Shown one piece after another: positions 19,104 to 26,571 of a stretch of DNA of 64,000 bases. A program made the translations under genes and the position numbers. This DNA is from Thioalkalicoccus limnaeus (GTDB taxonomy: Bacteria > Pseudomonadota > Gammaproteobacteria > Chromatiales > Chromatiaceae), in NCBI RefSeq assembly GCF_041197575.1, contig NZ_JBDKXB010000015.1, positions 1 through 64,000 on the forward strand, in the 5' to 3' direction. Numbering within the stretch: the stretch's first letter is position 1; the number at the start of each line of letters is the position of its first letter. The notes below the pieces were generated by a model that was not told the origin of the DNA, ran no database searches, and saw only the letters and a list, made by a program, of their open reading frames with translations.

Positions 19104-19675
19104 GCGCGCTGTCCACCTGCGGCGAACCATCGGTGCCGAGCGACCGGCCGCGCGATCTGCGCCACCGTATCCTCGGCATCGACCCCGGCTCGCGCACGAC
19201 CGGCTACGGGCTCATCGATACCGACGGCCAACGCAGCATCCGACGCGCGAGCGGCTGCATCCGGGTCGGCCATCAGCCTTGGCCGCAGCGGCTCGGGCTC
19301 ATCTTCGACGCGGTCGCGGCCCTGGTCGCCGCGCACGAGCCCGATGAGCTGGCCGTCGAACAGCTGATCTTCGCCCGCGACCCGACCGCCGCGCTCAAGA
19401 TCGGCCAGGCCCGCGGTGCGGTGCTGTGCGCCGCGCTCAAAGGCGGCGTCACGGTCCACGAATACAGCCCCAAATCGGTCAAGCTCGCCGTCGTCGGGAC
19501 CGGCGGGGCCGACAAGCACCAGGTCCAACAGATGGTCCGCATCCTGCTCGCGCTGCCTGACACCCCGGCCGAGGACGAGGCCGACGCGCTGGCGCTGGCG
19601 CTCTGCCATGCCCACTCGATGGGGATCCCGGCGCGCCGCCGGGCCGTGGCCTCCTGGCGGGACTGGCGGCCATGA
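19100..19675 (+). CDS. ruvC: Holliday junction resolvase RuvC
   Basis: A 191-residue RNase H-fold endonuclease that cuts Holliday junctions with RuvAB. Catalytic acids are D28 in LGIDPGSRTTGYG, the glutamate in LAVEQLIFARDP, and the aspartate pair in EDEADALALALCHAHS. The first 22 residues extend beyond the usual start; the GTG at 19100 overlaps the yebC stop. A later start is possible but would leave a gap without a clear ribosome site. ruvA follows with an ATGA overlap. Confidence 0.94.
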   Translation: MSALSTCGEPSVPSDRPRDLRHRILGIDPGSRTTGYGLIDTDGQRSIRRASGCIRVGHQPWPQRLGLIFDAVAALVAAHEPDELAVEQLIFARDPTAALKIGQARGAVLCAALKGGVTVHEYSPKSVKLAVVGTGGADKHQVQQMVRILLALPDTPAEDEADALALALCHAHSMGIPARRRAVASWRDWRP

Positions 19676-20277
19676 TCGGGCGGCTGCGCGGTGAGATCCT
19701 CGCCAAACAACCCCCGCTGCTGCTGATCGACGTCCAGGGCGTCGGGTACGAGCTCGAGGCACCGATGACGACCTTCTACGACCTCCCCGCGGTCGGCGAA
19801 CAGGTGACCTTGGTCACGCATCTGGTGGTCCGCGAGGACGCCCACGTACTGTACGGCTTTCGCAACGAATCGGACCGCACGCTGTTCCGCCATCTGCTCA
19901 AGGTCACCGGCGTCGGCGCGCGCCTCGCGCTCGGGATCCTGTCCGGCATGGATGCCCGCCAGTTCGCCCGATGCATCGCCGACGAGGATATCGCGGCCCT
20001 GATCAGACTGCCCGGCATCGGCCGCAAGACCGCGCAGCGATTGGTCATCGACATGAAGGAACGGGTCGACGGGCTCGCCGATGGCCTCCCGCCCGCACCT
20101 GGCGGCGCAACCGCGCCCTTCGGCGCCGATGCCGACCTCGCCGACGCGATCAGTGCCCTCGTCGCGCTCGGCTACCGACCGCTGGATGCCAACCGCATGG
20201 CCCGCACCGCGGCCGAGGGCGCGACCTCGTCCGAGGAGATCATCCGCGCCGCGTTGAAGGCCGTGAACAGCCGGTGA
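19672..20277 (+). CDS. ruvA: Holliday junction branch-migration protein RuvA
   Basis: A 201-residue protein with all three RuvA domains: the OB-fold MIGRLRGEIL..DVQGVGYELEAP, the tandem helix-hairpin-helix region (VTGVGARLALGILS and LPGIGRKTAQRLVIDMKER), and a C-terminal helical domain (ALVALGYRPLDA) that contacts RuvB. It starts within the ruvC stop (ATGA). ruvB normally follows ruvA but is not here; the convergent Uma2 gene begins 26 bases later, so the helicase subunit must be elsewhere. Confidence 0.95.
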   Translation: MIGRLRGEILAKQPPLLLIDVQGVGYELEAPMTTFYDLPAVGEQVTLVTHLVVREDAHVLYGFRNESDRTLFRHLLKVTGVGARLALGILSGMDARQFARCIADEDIAALIRLPGIGRKTAQRLVIDMKERVDGLADGLPPAPGGATAPFGADADLADAISALVALGYRPLDANRMARTAAEGATSSEEIIRAALKAVNSR

Positions 20278-20303
20278 GCGACGCGCGAACGGACCATGTC
20301 CCG

Positions 20304-20873
20304 TCACGGACCGGCGTCGAGCGCGACCTCCTCGTAGATGGTCGCGAGCGGCAGGTCATAGCCGAGGCAATCGAGCCGCACGGCACCGTCCGTGACCAAT
20401 TCCCCCGCCCAGTCCCGCGCCCGCCGATGGACCCACACCTCCGGCCGATGCTGAGCGATCAGCAGGTACTCTTGCAAGCTGGCGATGGTCTGATAGGCCA
20501 AGAGTTTCTCGATCCGGTCGATGCGCTCGGTGGACTCGGAGAGCACCTCGACGATCAGGCACGGCCGCGAGCGAAAATAGACCTCCCGGTCGCTCGGATC
20601 GCAGCTCAACAACACATCGGGATAATAGAAGAGGTCATCGGCGCCGACGCGCAAACGCACCTTCATATCGTTGGCAAAGAGCTGACAACCGGTACCTCGG
20701 ACCCGCGGTCGCAGGGCCGTGGCAATATTGAGCGTGATCAGCCCATGCCGGTCGCTCGCGCCGGTCATGGCGTAGACCTGCCCGGCGATGTATTCGTGGC
20801 GGACATCGCTGCCATCCTCGCCGGCGAGGTAGGCATCGACCGTCAGGCTCGTGTGCAAGGCGGGCTGCGTCAT
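20304..20873 (-). CDS. Uma2-family putative restriction endonuclease-fold protein
   Basis: A 189-residue DUF820/Uma2 protein of PD-(D/E)XK fold. Visible family features are YLAGEDGSDVRHEYIAGQVY near the N-terminus, YYPDVLLSCDPSD (the PDV acidic position), RPCLIVEVLSEST (the E-x-L position, with E just before VLSEST) and LLAYQTIASLQEYLLI. The ATG at 20871-20873 has AGGGGG eight bases upstream, so I prefer it to the ATG nine codons earlier. It ends 26 bases from ruvA in convergent orientation. Biological role is unknown; these genes are abundant and scattered in phototroph genomes. Confidence 0.85.
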   Translation of the reverse strand: MTQPALHTSLTVDAYLAGEDGSDVRHEYIAGQVYAMTGASDRHGLITLNIATALRPRVRGTGCQLFANDMKVRLRVGADDLFYYPDVLLSCDPSDREVYFRSRPCLIVEVLSESTERIDRIEKLLAYQTIASLQEYLLIAQHRPEVWVHRRARDWAGELVTDGAVRLDCLGYDLPLATIYEEVALDAGP

Positions 20874-20900
20874 CCGGATATCCCCCTGTTGAACCATCAA

Positions 20901-21404
20901 GGGCCATCATAGCCCAAGCTGCCGCGATGTCAGGAAGCGCATTCGTCGCCTGACGCGTTCGTCGCGAGCGGGGCCGAGTTTGCACAACCGCTTCTCAGGC
21001 ATGGCGGTCAGCGGGCACCCACCGGTGGCCTTGGTCTCGATGTCATCGAAAATGACACGTCAAAGGGTACGGCATCTTTTTCGTCCTGTTCTGACCGGCC
21101 GGCGAGCGGATAAGGCAAGGGCGGCGGCTCGGCAATCTTCTGAGTCCAGAGACTGGCGATGATCTCGTTCAGATCCCCCCAGGCGTGGACGGCCTCGGCG
21201 ACGCGGGCAAGCTTTACTACAGTCTGCACTGCGATTGACCTCCGTGACACTCATTCACTGAGCAGATCATCATCCGTAAGCGCCCTCGGGGCCAAAGCCA
21301 CTCATCCTTCAATCAGAATTGGCATGCCGCATGCTGATTATCGATTCAGCCAGTCCCTTCGGCTCCATGTTCGCCACCGTGTCGCTGAGAACGCTCGCGG
21401 GCCA
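20901..21404. other. Gene-poor spacer
   Basis: About 500 bases with no gene I can support. Short open frames on both strands have no recognisable motif or ribosome site. The only structure noticed is a perfect 6-base inverted repeat, TGTCAT (21041-21046) and ATGACA (21052-21057), which may be a protein-binding site. Confidence 0.5.
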
Positions 21405-21899
21405 GTGAGGACCTGGATCTGCGGAGCGCTCGTCTGCGGGCTTGCCGTCGCCGGATCGAGCGGTTGCGATGTCATCGACTGGGGTCTCGGCGAGCCGCAC
21501 TCGTGTCGCCTGTCGAGCATCCACGACGGCGACACGGTCAGCGTGCGATGCGCCGGCGACACATTGCGCGTGCGCCTCTATTGCATCGATGCCCCCGAGA
21601 TGAGTCAGTCCCCGTGGGGCGCGGCGAGTCGCGACCATCTGCGCCGCCTTGCGCCAGAGCGGGTTGACCTGTGGATTCTCGACCGCGACCGCTATGGCCG
21701 CAAGGTCGGCGAATTGCTTGATCCGCGCAGCGGACAAAGCCTGAACCTGGCCATGGTCCGGGCCGGACAGGCGGCCGTCTACCGTCAATTTTGCGATGAT
21801 TGGCACTTTCACATCGCCGAGTTCCAAGCGCGGCGCGAGGGCTTGGGGATCTGGTCGCAACCCGGTCTCCATCCACGGCCTTGGGCGTACCGACGGTAG
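21405..21899 (+). CDS. Staphylococcal nuclease-like (SNase/TNase) exported protein
   Basis: About 164 residues. The N-terminus is a hydrophobic signal, MRTWICGALVCGLAVAGSSG, followed by a cysteine, so it may be a lipoprotein with a non-ideal lipobox. The nuclease core shows SSIHDGDTVSV (calcium aspartates), LRVRLYCIDAPE (catalytic arginine and glutamate) and DRDRYGRKVGEL (second arginine). All main SNase catalytic residues are present. I chose the GTG at 21405 because it begins the signal sequence. The frame is open upstream to 21159, with an ATG at 21324 as an alternative; none has a strong ribosome site. It likely degrades nucleic acids outside the cytoplasm. Confidence 0.72.
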   Translation: MRTWICGALVCGLAVAGSSGCDVIDWGLGEPHSCRLSSIHDGDTVSVRCAGDTLRVRLYCIDAPEMSQSPWGAASRDHLRRLAPERVDLWILDRDRYGRKVGELLDPRSGQSLNLAMVRAGQAAVYRQFCDDWHFHIAEFQARREGLGIWSQPGLHPRPWAYRR

Positions 21900-22073
21900 C
21901 CAGGCCGCTGCGATCCGCAACCCGGGATGGAAAAAATCAGGTCGTACCAGACGCCCTGAACTCTCCGTTCGTCGGGCGCGCGACACGCAAGGATTGGGCC
22001 TTCCGCGGTCCAGCACCATGATTCCGGGATAGGGCCGTCGACCAACGGGCCATCACCGTGTGGAATGGGTCGG

Positions 22074-22637
22074 TCACCGCTCCTGACGACGGGGCGGCTG
22101 CCACCAGCAAGGATCCGTGACGACGGGTCCTCGGCCGCGCAACTGGTACGCCCGTTGGCCCTGGTGACCTGGATCCCCGGCGCGCGGTCCGCGCTGCCGC
22201 GGCTCGCGCGCCCAGACTGGTCGCAGGTCGTCATCGCTTCGCAGGCGGGTCTCCTGGTCGGCGATGGTGACCGTGATGGCGACGAAATGGTCGGGCGGCA
22301 TCGAGTCGGTGCGAAAGACGCGCGCGGCAATGCGGATGCCATCGTCGACGTTGGTGACCAGGTCGGCGAGAACATCGAAGGGCCCCAGATGGACGTTCAG
22401 CGTGCGCCCGTCGTCGGTGTCGACAAACACATGGGCGCCGACATCGGCCCGGCCGGTCGTCTGTTCGCATTGGGCGATCTTGACGTCGCTGACGCGGCCG
22501 GCGATGCGTTGTATCGCGGGCTGCTCGGGCCAGCGCGCGACCCCGGTGTCGTCACCAACGCCGCGCTGCGCCCAGGCGTTCACGGCCGCGAAGAGCGCAA
22601 TTGTGATAGCCACGATAATGAGTGTCGCGTGTTTCAT
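22074..22637 (-). CDS. Exported conserved hypothetical protein
   Basis: A 187-residue protein with a clean signal peptide, MKHATLIIVAITIALFAAVN, and predicted cleavage after AWA. The ATG at 22635-22637 follows GGGAGGATCCGG. The mature part contains IAGRVSDVKIAQ, VHLGPFDVLADL, and ETRLRSDDDLRPVWA. This beta-rich layout (RVxxV, VHLGP, ending xLRDxxGxPxWA) recurs in uncharacterised exported proteins that I associate with an OB-like fold. I do not recognise a proven function. The last 45 residues are basic, low in hydrophobicity and may be poorly conserved. It lies about 370 bases downstream of hoxW in the same orientation. Confidence 0.65.
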   Translation of the reverse strand: MKHATLIIVAITIALFAAVNAWAQRGVGDDTGVARWPEQPAIQRIAGRVSDVKIAQCEQTTGRADVGAHVFVDTDDGRTLNVHLGPFDVLADLVTNVDDGIRIAARVFRTDSMPPDHFVAITVTIADQETRLRSDDDLRPVWAREPRQRGPRAGDPGHQGQRAYQLRGRGPVVTDPCWWQPPRRQER

Positions 22638-23011
22638 CCGGATCCTCCCTCGTCTCGGAACTTGAACAGAGCCCCAGGCTACCAGGACTTCCTCGAGGTG
22701 GTCGAATGGCCACGACCACGTGTCGCAGCCCTGGGGCACGCCGAAGCGCCCTTCTTCGAGCTGTTCCGCACCCTGTGCTTGCCGCCATCGATGGCAGGCG
22801 AGAAGATCCGGGCGCCGGCCGAGATGCCCGATGTCGCGACCGATATCCGGGCCGAGATCGAGCAGAAGCAAAGGCAACGCAAATCCCGACCGGCCTCGCG
22901 CCACAGCAAAAGGAGCACAAGGAGCACAAGAACCCCATAGAAGGGCACATCGAGCGTGCCGCTTTGCGCGCGGGCCAAGAACGAGAGGATCAGGCAACGA
23001 GCCCGGCCAGG
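22638..23011. other. Spacer between hoxW and the exported protein
   Basis: About 370 bases with no supportable gene. Open frames exist on the minus strand but lack ribosome sites. A short direct repeat, AGGAGCACA at 22910-22928, is present, resembling the low-complexity 'gtgctccttgtgctcc' boxes common between genes in environmental proteobacteria. Confidence 0.4.
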
Positions 23012-23521
23012 TTAGATCGAGGTCCGATCGCCAGGGATGGTGGCATGGTCGTAGCCATCGAGCAAGCTACGGACGTTCCTGATCAAGGCCTCGACGGCGG
23101 CAGCGACCGGCGGGCTCAGTTCGGCATGCGAAAAAGCGAACTGCTGGCCGGCCGTCGACACCAGATAGGCGCGCGGGGCGCAGCCGTAGAGCGCCCGCGT
23201 CCAGGCGAGTAGTTCGCGCGGGTCGAGAAAGTGGACCAGGGTCGCGGCCGGACCCGGGCGCGGTTCCAGCGGTTGACACAGGATCTCGCCGGGGGTCCCC
23301 TGCTCGGCGGCGTCGATGAAGATCACCAGCTCGACCGCGGCAATCTCGGGGGCCAGATCGGGCGTCAGGATATGGCGGGCGTGGACATCGACCCAGGCCG
23401 GGACACCGTCACGTCGCAGCCGCTCGGCGAGAAGCGGTCCGAGTGCGTCGTCGCCGCGGATCGGACTGCCGTAGCCGATCACCAGCGCCCGGCGGACCCG
23501 GACCACGGGGGAGCCGTCCAT
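23012..23521 (-). CDS. hoxW: Hydrogenase maturation protease HoxW
   Basis: A 169-residue HyaD/HycI-fold endopeptidase. The N-terminus LVIGYGSPIRGDDALGPLLAERL corresponds to the family GxGNxxxxDDGxG motif. The nickel-sensing acids are the aspartate in RGDD and the one in VIFIDAAEQG, with a histidine in TLVHFLDPRELL. It removes the C-terminal tail of HoxH after nickel insertion; HoxH here has a 25-residue tail after DPCLSCASH. The ATG at 23519-23521 falls next to the hoxH stop, so it is translationally coupled to its own substrate gene. Confidence 0.88.
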   Translation of the reverse strand: MDGSPVVRVRRALVIGYGSPIRGDDALGPLLAERLRRDGVPAWVDVHARHILTPDLAPEIAAVELVIFIDAAEQGTPGEILCQPLEPRPGPAATLVHFLDPRELLAWTRALYGCAPRAYLVSTAGQQFAFSHAELSPPVAAAVEALIRNVRSLLDGYDHATIPGDRTSI

Positions 23522-23523
23522 CG

Positions 23524-24951
23524 TCAATCCCGACGTTGGGTCGCCACGAGCCGTCCGGCGGCGTCCCGGAGCTCGATCGACAGTGGCATCTGGCCGAACG
23601 CGTGCGAGGCGCAGGACAGGCAAGGATCGTAGCAACGAATCACCGCCTCGACCCGGTTGAGCATACCTTCCGCGAGCTTCGTGCCATCGACATAGGCCGC
23701 AGCCACCTGCTGGATGCTCGCGTTCATCGCCAGGTTGTTGTGGCCGGTCGCGATGATCAGGTTCATCCAGGTCATCAGGCCATCGTCGTCGATCTGGTAG
23801 TGGTGGATCAGGGTGCCGCGCGGTGCCTCGGCGACACCGATGCCCTCGTTCTGGTTGCTGCGGGCACGGGCGCGGACCCGGTGATCGAGGATCTGCGGAT
23901 CCTTGAGCAGCCGTTTCATCATCTCGATCGCGAAGATGATCTCGACGAGGCGCGCATAGTGGTAATGGAAGCTGCTGCTGATCGGACCGGATTCCTGAAG
24001 CATCCGGAATTCGGCCAGCGCGACATCGGCGAACGGGGTGCCGCAGGCTTCGGCGTTGTTCAGCCGCGCGAGCGGCCCGACGCGATACATCCCGCGCGGG
24101 TAGCCATGCGGCTTGTAGTACGGGAACTTCATGTAGGTGAAGTCCTCGACCGCCTCGCCGATCAGGCGCTGATAGTCGCTCGGTGGCACCTTGTCCTCGA
24201 GGATCCGGCCCTGGGCGTCGGTGACCCGCAGCACGCCATCATAGTGTTCGAGGTCGCCGTCCGGCGTAACCAGGCTCAGGAACAGCGTCGACAAATCGCC
24301 GAAGTGGCTGGCCTCCTGCTGGAACCTGGGAACCAGGGTCTTGTAGAAGGCATAGGTCTCCTTTGCGATCTCGAGCGCCTCCGGCAGCAGCGTCAGCATC
24401 TGGTCGCGCTTGAACGCGGTCAGGGGCTCGTTGACGCCACCCGGGACGACCCATGTCGGATGGATCTTCTTGCCACCGAGCGTCTCGATGATCTGCTGGC
24501 CGATCTGGCGCAACCGGATACCTCGGCGCGCCAATTCCGGATGACTCTGCATCACGCCGAAGATGTTGCGGCTCACCGGATCGGCATCCCAGCCGAGCAG
24601 CAGGTCCGGCGACGACAAATGGAAGAAGGACAGCGCGTGGGACTGCACAAGTTGCGCCAGGTTCATGATCCGGCGCAGCTTCTCCCCGGTCGGCGGGATC
24701 GCGACACTGAGCAGATCGTCGCACGCCTTGTTCGAGGCGAGCAGGTGGCTGACCGGACAGATGCCGCAGGTGCGCGCGGTCAGCGCCGGCATCTCGCGAT
24801 AGGGCCGGCCCTCGCAGAACTTCTCGAAGCCGCGGAACTGCGTCAGATGGAACTTGGCATCGGCGACGCGGCCGGCGTCGTCGAGTTGCAGCGTGATCCG
24901 CGCATGACCCTCGATACGGGTCACGGGTTCGATCGTGATGGTACGGCTCAT
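23524..24951 (-). CDS. hoxH: NAD-linked [NiFe]-hydrogenase large subunit HoxH
   Basis: A 475-residue nickel-iron subunit of the bidirectional group 3d hydrogenase. The N-terminal nickel ligands are C62 and C65 in RTCGICPVSH; the C-terminal pair is C444 and C447 in DPCLSCASH. Opening residues TITIEPVTRIEGHARITL are typical of HoxH. Residues after H450 form the tail cut off by HoxW. The ATG at 24949-24951 starts the conserved region, but its ribosome site is weak. It is preceded by a 131-base spacer after hoxY, longer than other gaps in the operon apart from hoxF-hoxU, and containing two hairpins. Confidence 0.96.
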   Translation of the reverse strand: MSRTITIEPVTRIEGHARITLQLDDAGRVADAKFHLTQFRGFEKFCEGRPYREMPALTARTCGICPVSHLLASNKACDDLLSVAIPPTGEKLRRIMNLAQLVQSHALSFFHLSSPDLLLGWDADPVSRNIFGVMQSHPELARRGIRLRQIGQQIIETLGGKKIHPTWVVPGGVNEPLTAFKRDQMLTLLPEALEIAKETYAFYKTLVPRFQQEASHFGDLSTLFLSLVTPDGDLEHYDGVLRVTDAQGRILEDKVPPSDYQRLIGEAVEDFTYMKFPYYKPHGYPRGMYRVGPLARLNNAEACGTPFADVALAEFRMLQESGPISSSFHYHYARLVEIIFAIEMMKRLLKDPQILDHRVRARARSNQNEGIGVAEAPRGTLIHHYQIDDDGLMTWMNLIIATGHNNLAMNASIQQVAAAYVDGTKLAEGMLNRVEAVIRCYDPCLSCASHAFGQMPLSIELRDAAGRLVATQRRD

Positions 24952-25000
24952 GGCATGTATCCGTTGATCAAGGACCGGATCCGGCCCAGTATCGAACCGA

Positions 25001-25052
25001 CCCCGCTCGGGGCGGCGCGGTGATTGGCAACACCGGCGGGACGGCCCGCCGG
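25001..25052 (-). repeat. Two hairpins in the hoxY-hoxH spacer
   Basis: CCCCG/CGGGG (25001-25005 and 25008-25012) and a perfect 8-base stem CCGGCGGG/CCCGCCGG with loop ACGG (25033-25040, 25045-25052). No T-tract follows on the minus strand, so they look like stability or processing elements, not terminators. Confidence 0.4.
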
Positions 25053-25082
25053 CGAGATCCGGTGACTGGGGAATGACCCTCG

Positions 25083-25634
25083 CTAGGCGCCGAACCGGGT
25101 GACCTCGCTCGGATTCGGCGCGCGCCCGGCAAACAACTCGCTCAAGACGTACCAGATGGTGTCGGCCGAAGGCGGACAACCGGGGATGTAGACGTCGACC
25201 GCGACGACGCCATGGACCGGCAGGACCATCTTCAAGAGTTTCGGCACGCCCTGGCTCGGCACCATCGGTTGCAGCGTCACGGTCTCGCGGAAGGCACGAT
25301 CCGTCACCTCGGCGAGCGGAAACCGGTTGCGCAGCGCCGGCACGTTGCCGTTGACCGCGCAATCGCCCAGGCTGACGAGCCGTGTGCAGCGGCGGCGGAA
25401 GGCACGCGCCTTCACCAAGTCCTCCTCGGTACTGATCGAGCCCTCGATGATGCCGATATCGACCCGTTCGGGCAGGGATTTTGTGTCGACGAGCGGTCCA
25501 TGGACCATCTCGACCCGCTGCGCCAGCTCGAACAGCCGCTCATCGAGATCGAGGAACGACATATGGCAGCCGGAGCAACCATCCAGCCAGGTGGTGGCGA
25601 CCCGGATCTTCGGAGAGGCGCTCGTGCTGCTCAT
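25083..25634 (-). CDS. hoxY: NAD-linked [NiFe]-hydrogenase small subunit HoxY
   Basis: A 183-residue small subunit carrying the proximal [4Fe-4S] cluster. Cysteine ligands are visible in DGCSGCHMSFLDLD, LGDCAVNGN and YIPGCPPSADT. The short length, lacking medial and distal clusters, is normal for Hox enzymes. The ATG at 25632-25634 overlaps the hoxU stop (ATGA). It dimerises with HoxH to form the hydrogenase module. Confidence 0.95.
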   Translation of the reverse strand: MSSTSASPKIRVATTWLDGCSGCHMSFLDLDERLFELAQRVEMVHGPLVDTKSLPERVDIGIIEGSISTEEDLVKARAFRRRCTRLVSLGDCAVNGNVPALRNRFPLAEVTDRAFRETVTLQPMVPSQGVPKLLKMVLPVHGVVAVDVYIPGCPPSADTIWYVLSELFAGRAPNPSEVTRFGA

Positions 25635-26362
25635 CGGATGTGTCTCCTGCGGGTGATGTAGGGCAGAAAGTGCAGATCCTTGGTCATCTCCCCGACCGAG
25701 GTCCCCTGTTTGACCAGGGCCCCGGTCGGACAGGCGTGGACGCATTTGCCACAACTGGTGCAGGTCTCGCTCTGGCCCCAGGGCTGATGCATATCGGTGA
25801 TCACCAGACAGTCGCTGCCCCGCCCCATCACGTCCCAGGTGTGGGCGCCCTCGATCTCGTCACAGACCCGGACACATCGAGTGCAAAGCACGCAGCGGTT
25901 GTGATCGAGCCGAAACATCTCGTGCGACGCATCGACCCGATACGACGCATGGCGGTATGGCACCTGCACATGGTCGACGCCGCAGCGCTGGGCGAGATCC
26001 TGGAGCTCGCAATGCCCGTTCGACACGCATACCGAGCAGATATGGTTACGTTCGGCGAACAGCAACTCGACAATCGTGCGGCGATAATGCCGCAGCCGCT
26101 CGGTATCGGTCAGAATCTGCATGTCCTCGGCGACACGTGTCGAACAGGCGGCGACCAGCCGGTTCGACCCGACGAGCTCGACGAGACAGAGCCGGCAGCC
26201 GCCCCACACGCTCAGCCCCTCCAGGTAACAGAGGCTCGGGATCGGGATCCGGTTCTCGCGCGCGACCTCGATGATGGTCTCGTCCTCGCGGCCCGAGTAG
26301 TCCCGACCATCGATCTGGAAGGTGACGACGCGGACGCTCGATTGCGGGACTGGCATGGACAT
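25631..26362 (-). CDS. hoxU: Hox diaphorase iron-sulfur subunit HoxU
   Basis: A 243-residue NuoG-N-terminal-like subunit that passes electrons between HoxFE and HoxY. An N-terminal [2Fe-2S] ferredoxin domain (SLCYLEGLSVWGGCRLCLVE, then AACST) is followed by the His/Cys-ligated cluster region HICSVCVSNGHCEL. Two [4Fe-4S] motifs follow, CVLCTRCVRVC and CTSCGKCVHACPTG. The ATG at 26360-26362 is preceded by GGAG at good spacing. It lies 209 bases after hoxF, an unusual gap within this operon. Confidence 0.95.
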   Translation of the reverse strand: MSMPVPQSSVRVVTFQIDGRDYSGREDETIIEVARENRIPIPSLCYLEGLSVWGGCRLCLVELVGSNRLVAACSTRVAEDMQILTDTERLRHYRRTIVELLFAERNHICSVCVSNGHCELQDLAQRCGVDHVQVPYRHASYRVDASHEMFRLDHNRCVLCTRCVRVCDEIEGAHTWDVMGRGSDCLVITDMHQPWGQSETCTSCGKCVHACPTGALVKQGTSVGEMTKDLHFLPYITRRRHIR

Positions 26363-26571
26363 AACGAACTCCAGTGCTCATGGGGACCGGGTGAAATCCC
26401 TTGCATGTAAGCGTTCAGGCTGCAATCCGAAGCCGCCACGACTCGACACGCGAGATCGGCGATCACTGACGAGTGCAGCGATCAGACCTCGCGCAGCCAC
26501 CATGGCTTGTTCAAGCCGCCCTTGCTGGAATCATCGGATCCAGCCGGGATCAGCTCGGCCCGATCGTCTCC

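Noticed and set aside
21008..21250. Minus-strand 80-codon frame in the Uma2/SNase spacer
   Set aside because: No ribosome site, no recognisable domain; I considered a toxin-antitoxin remnant but found no supporting motif.
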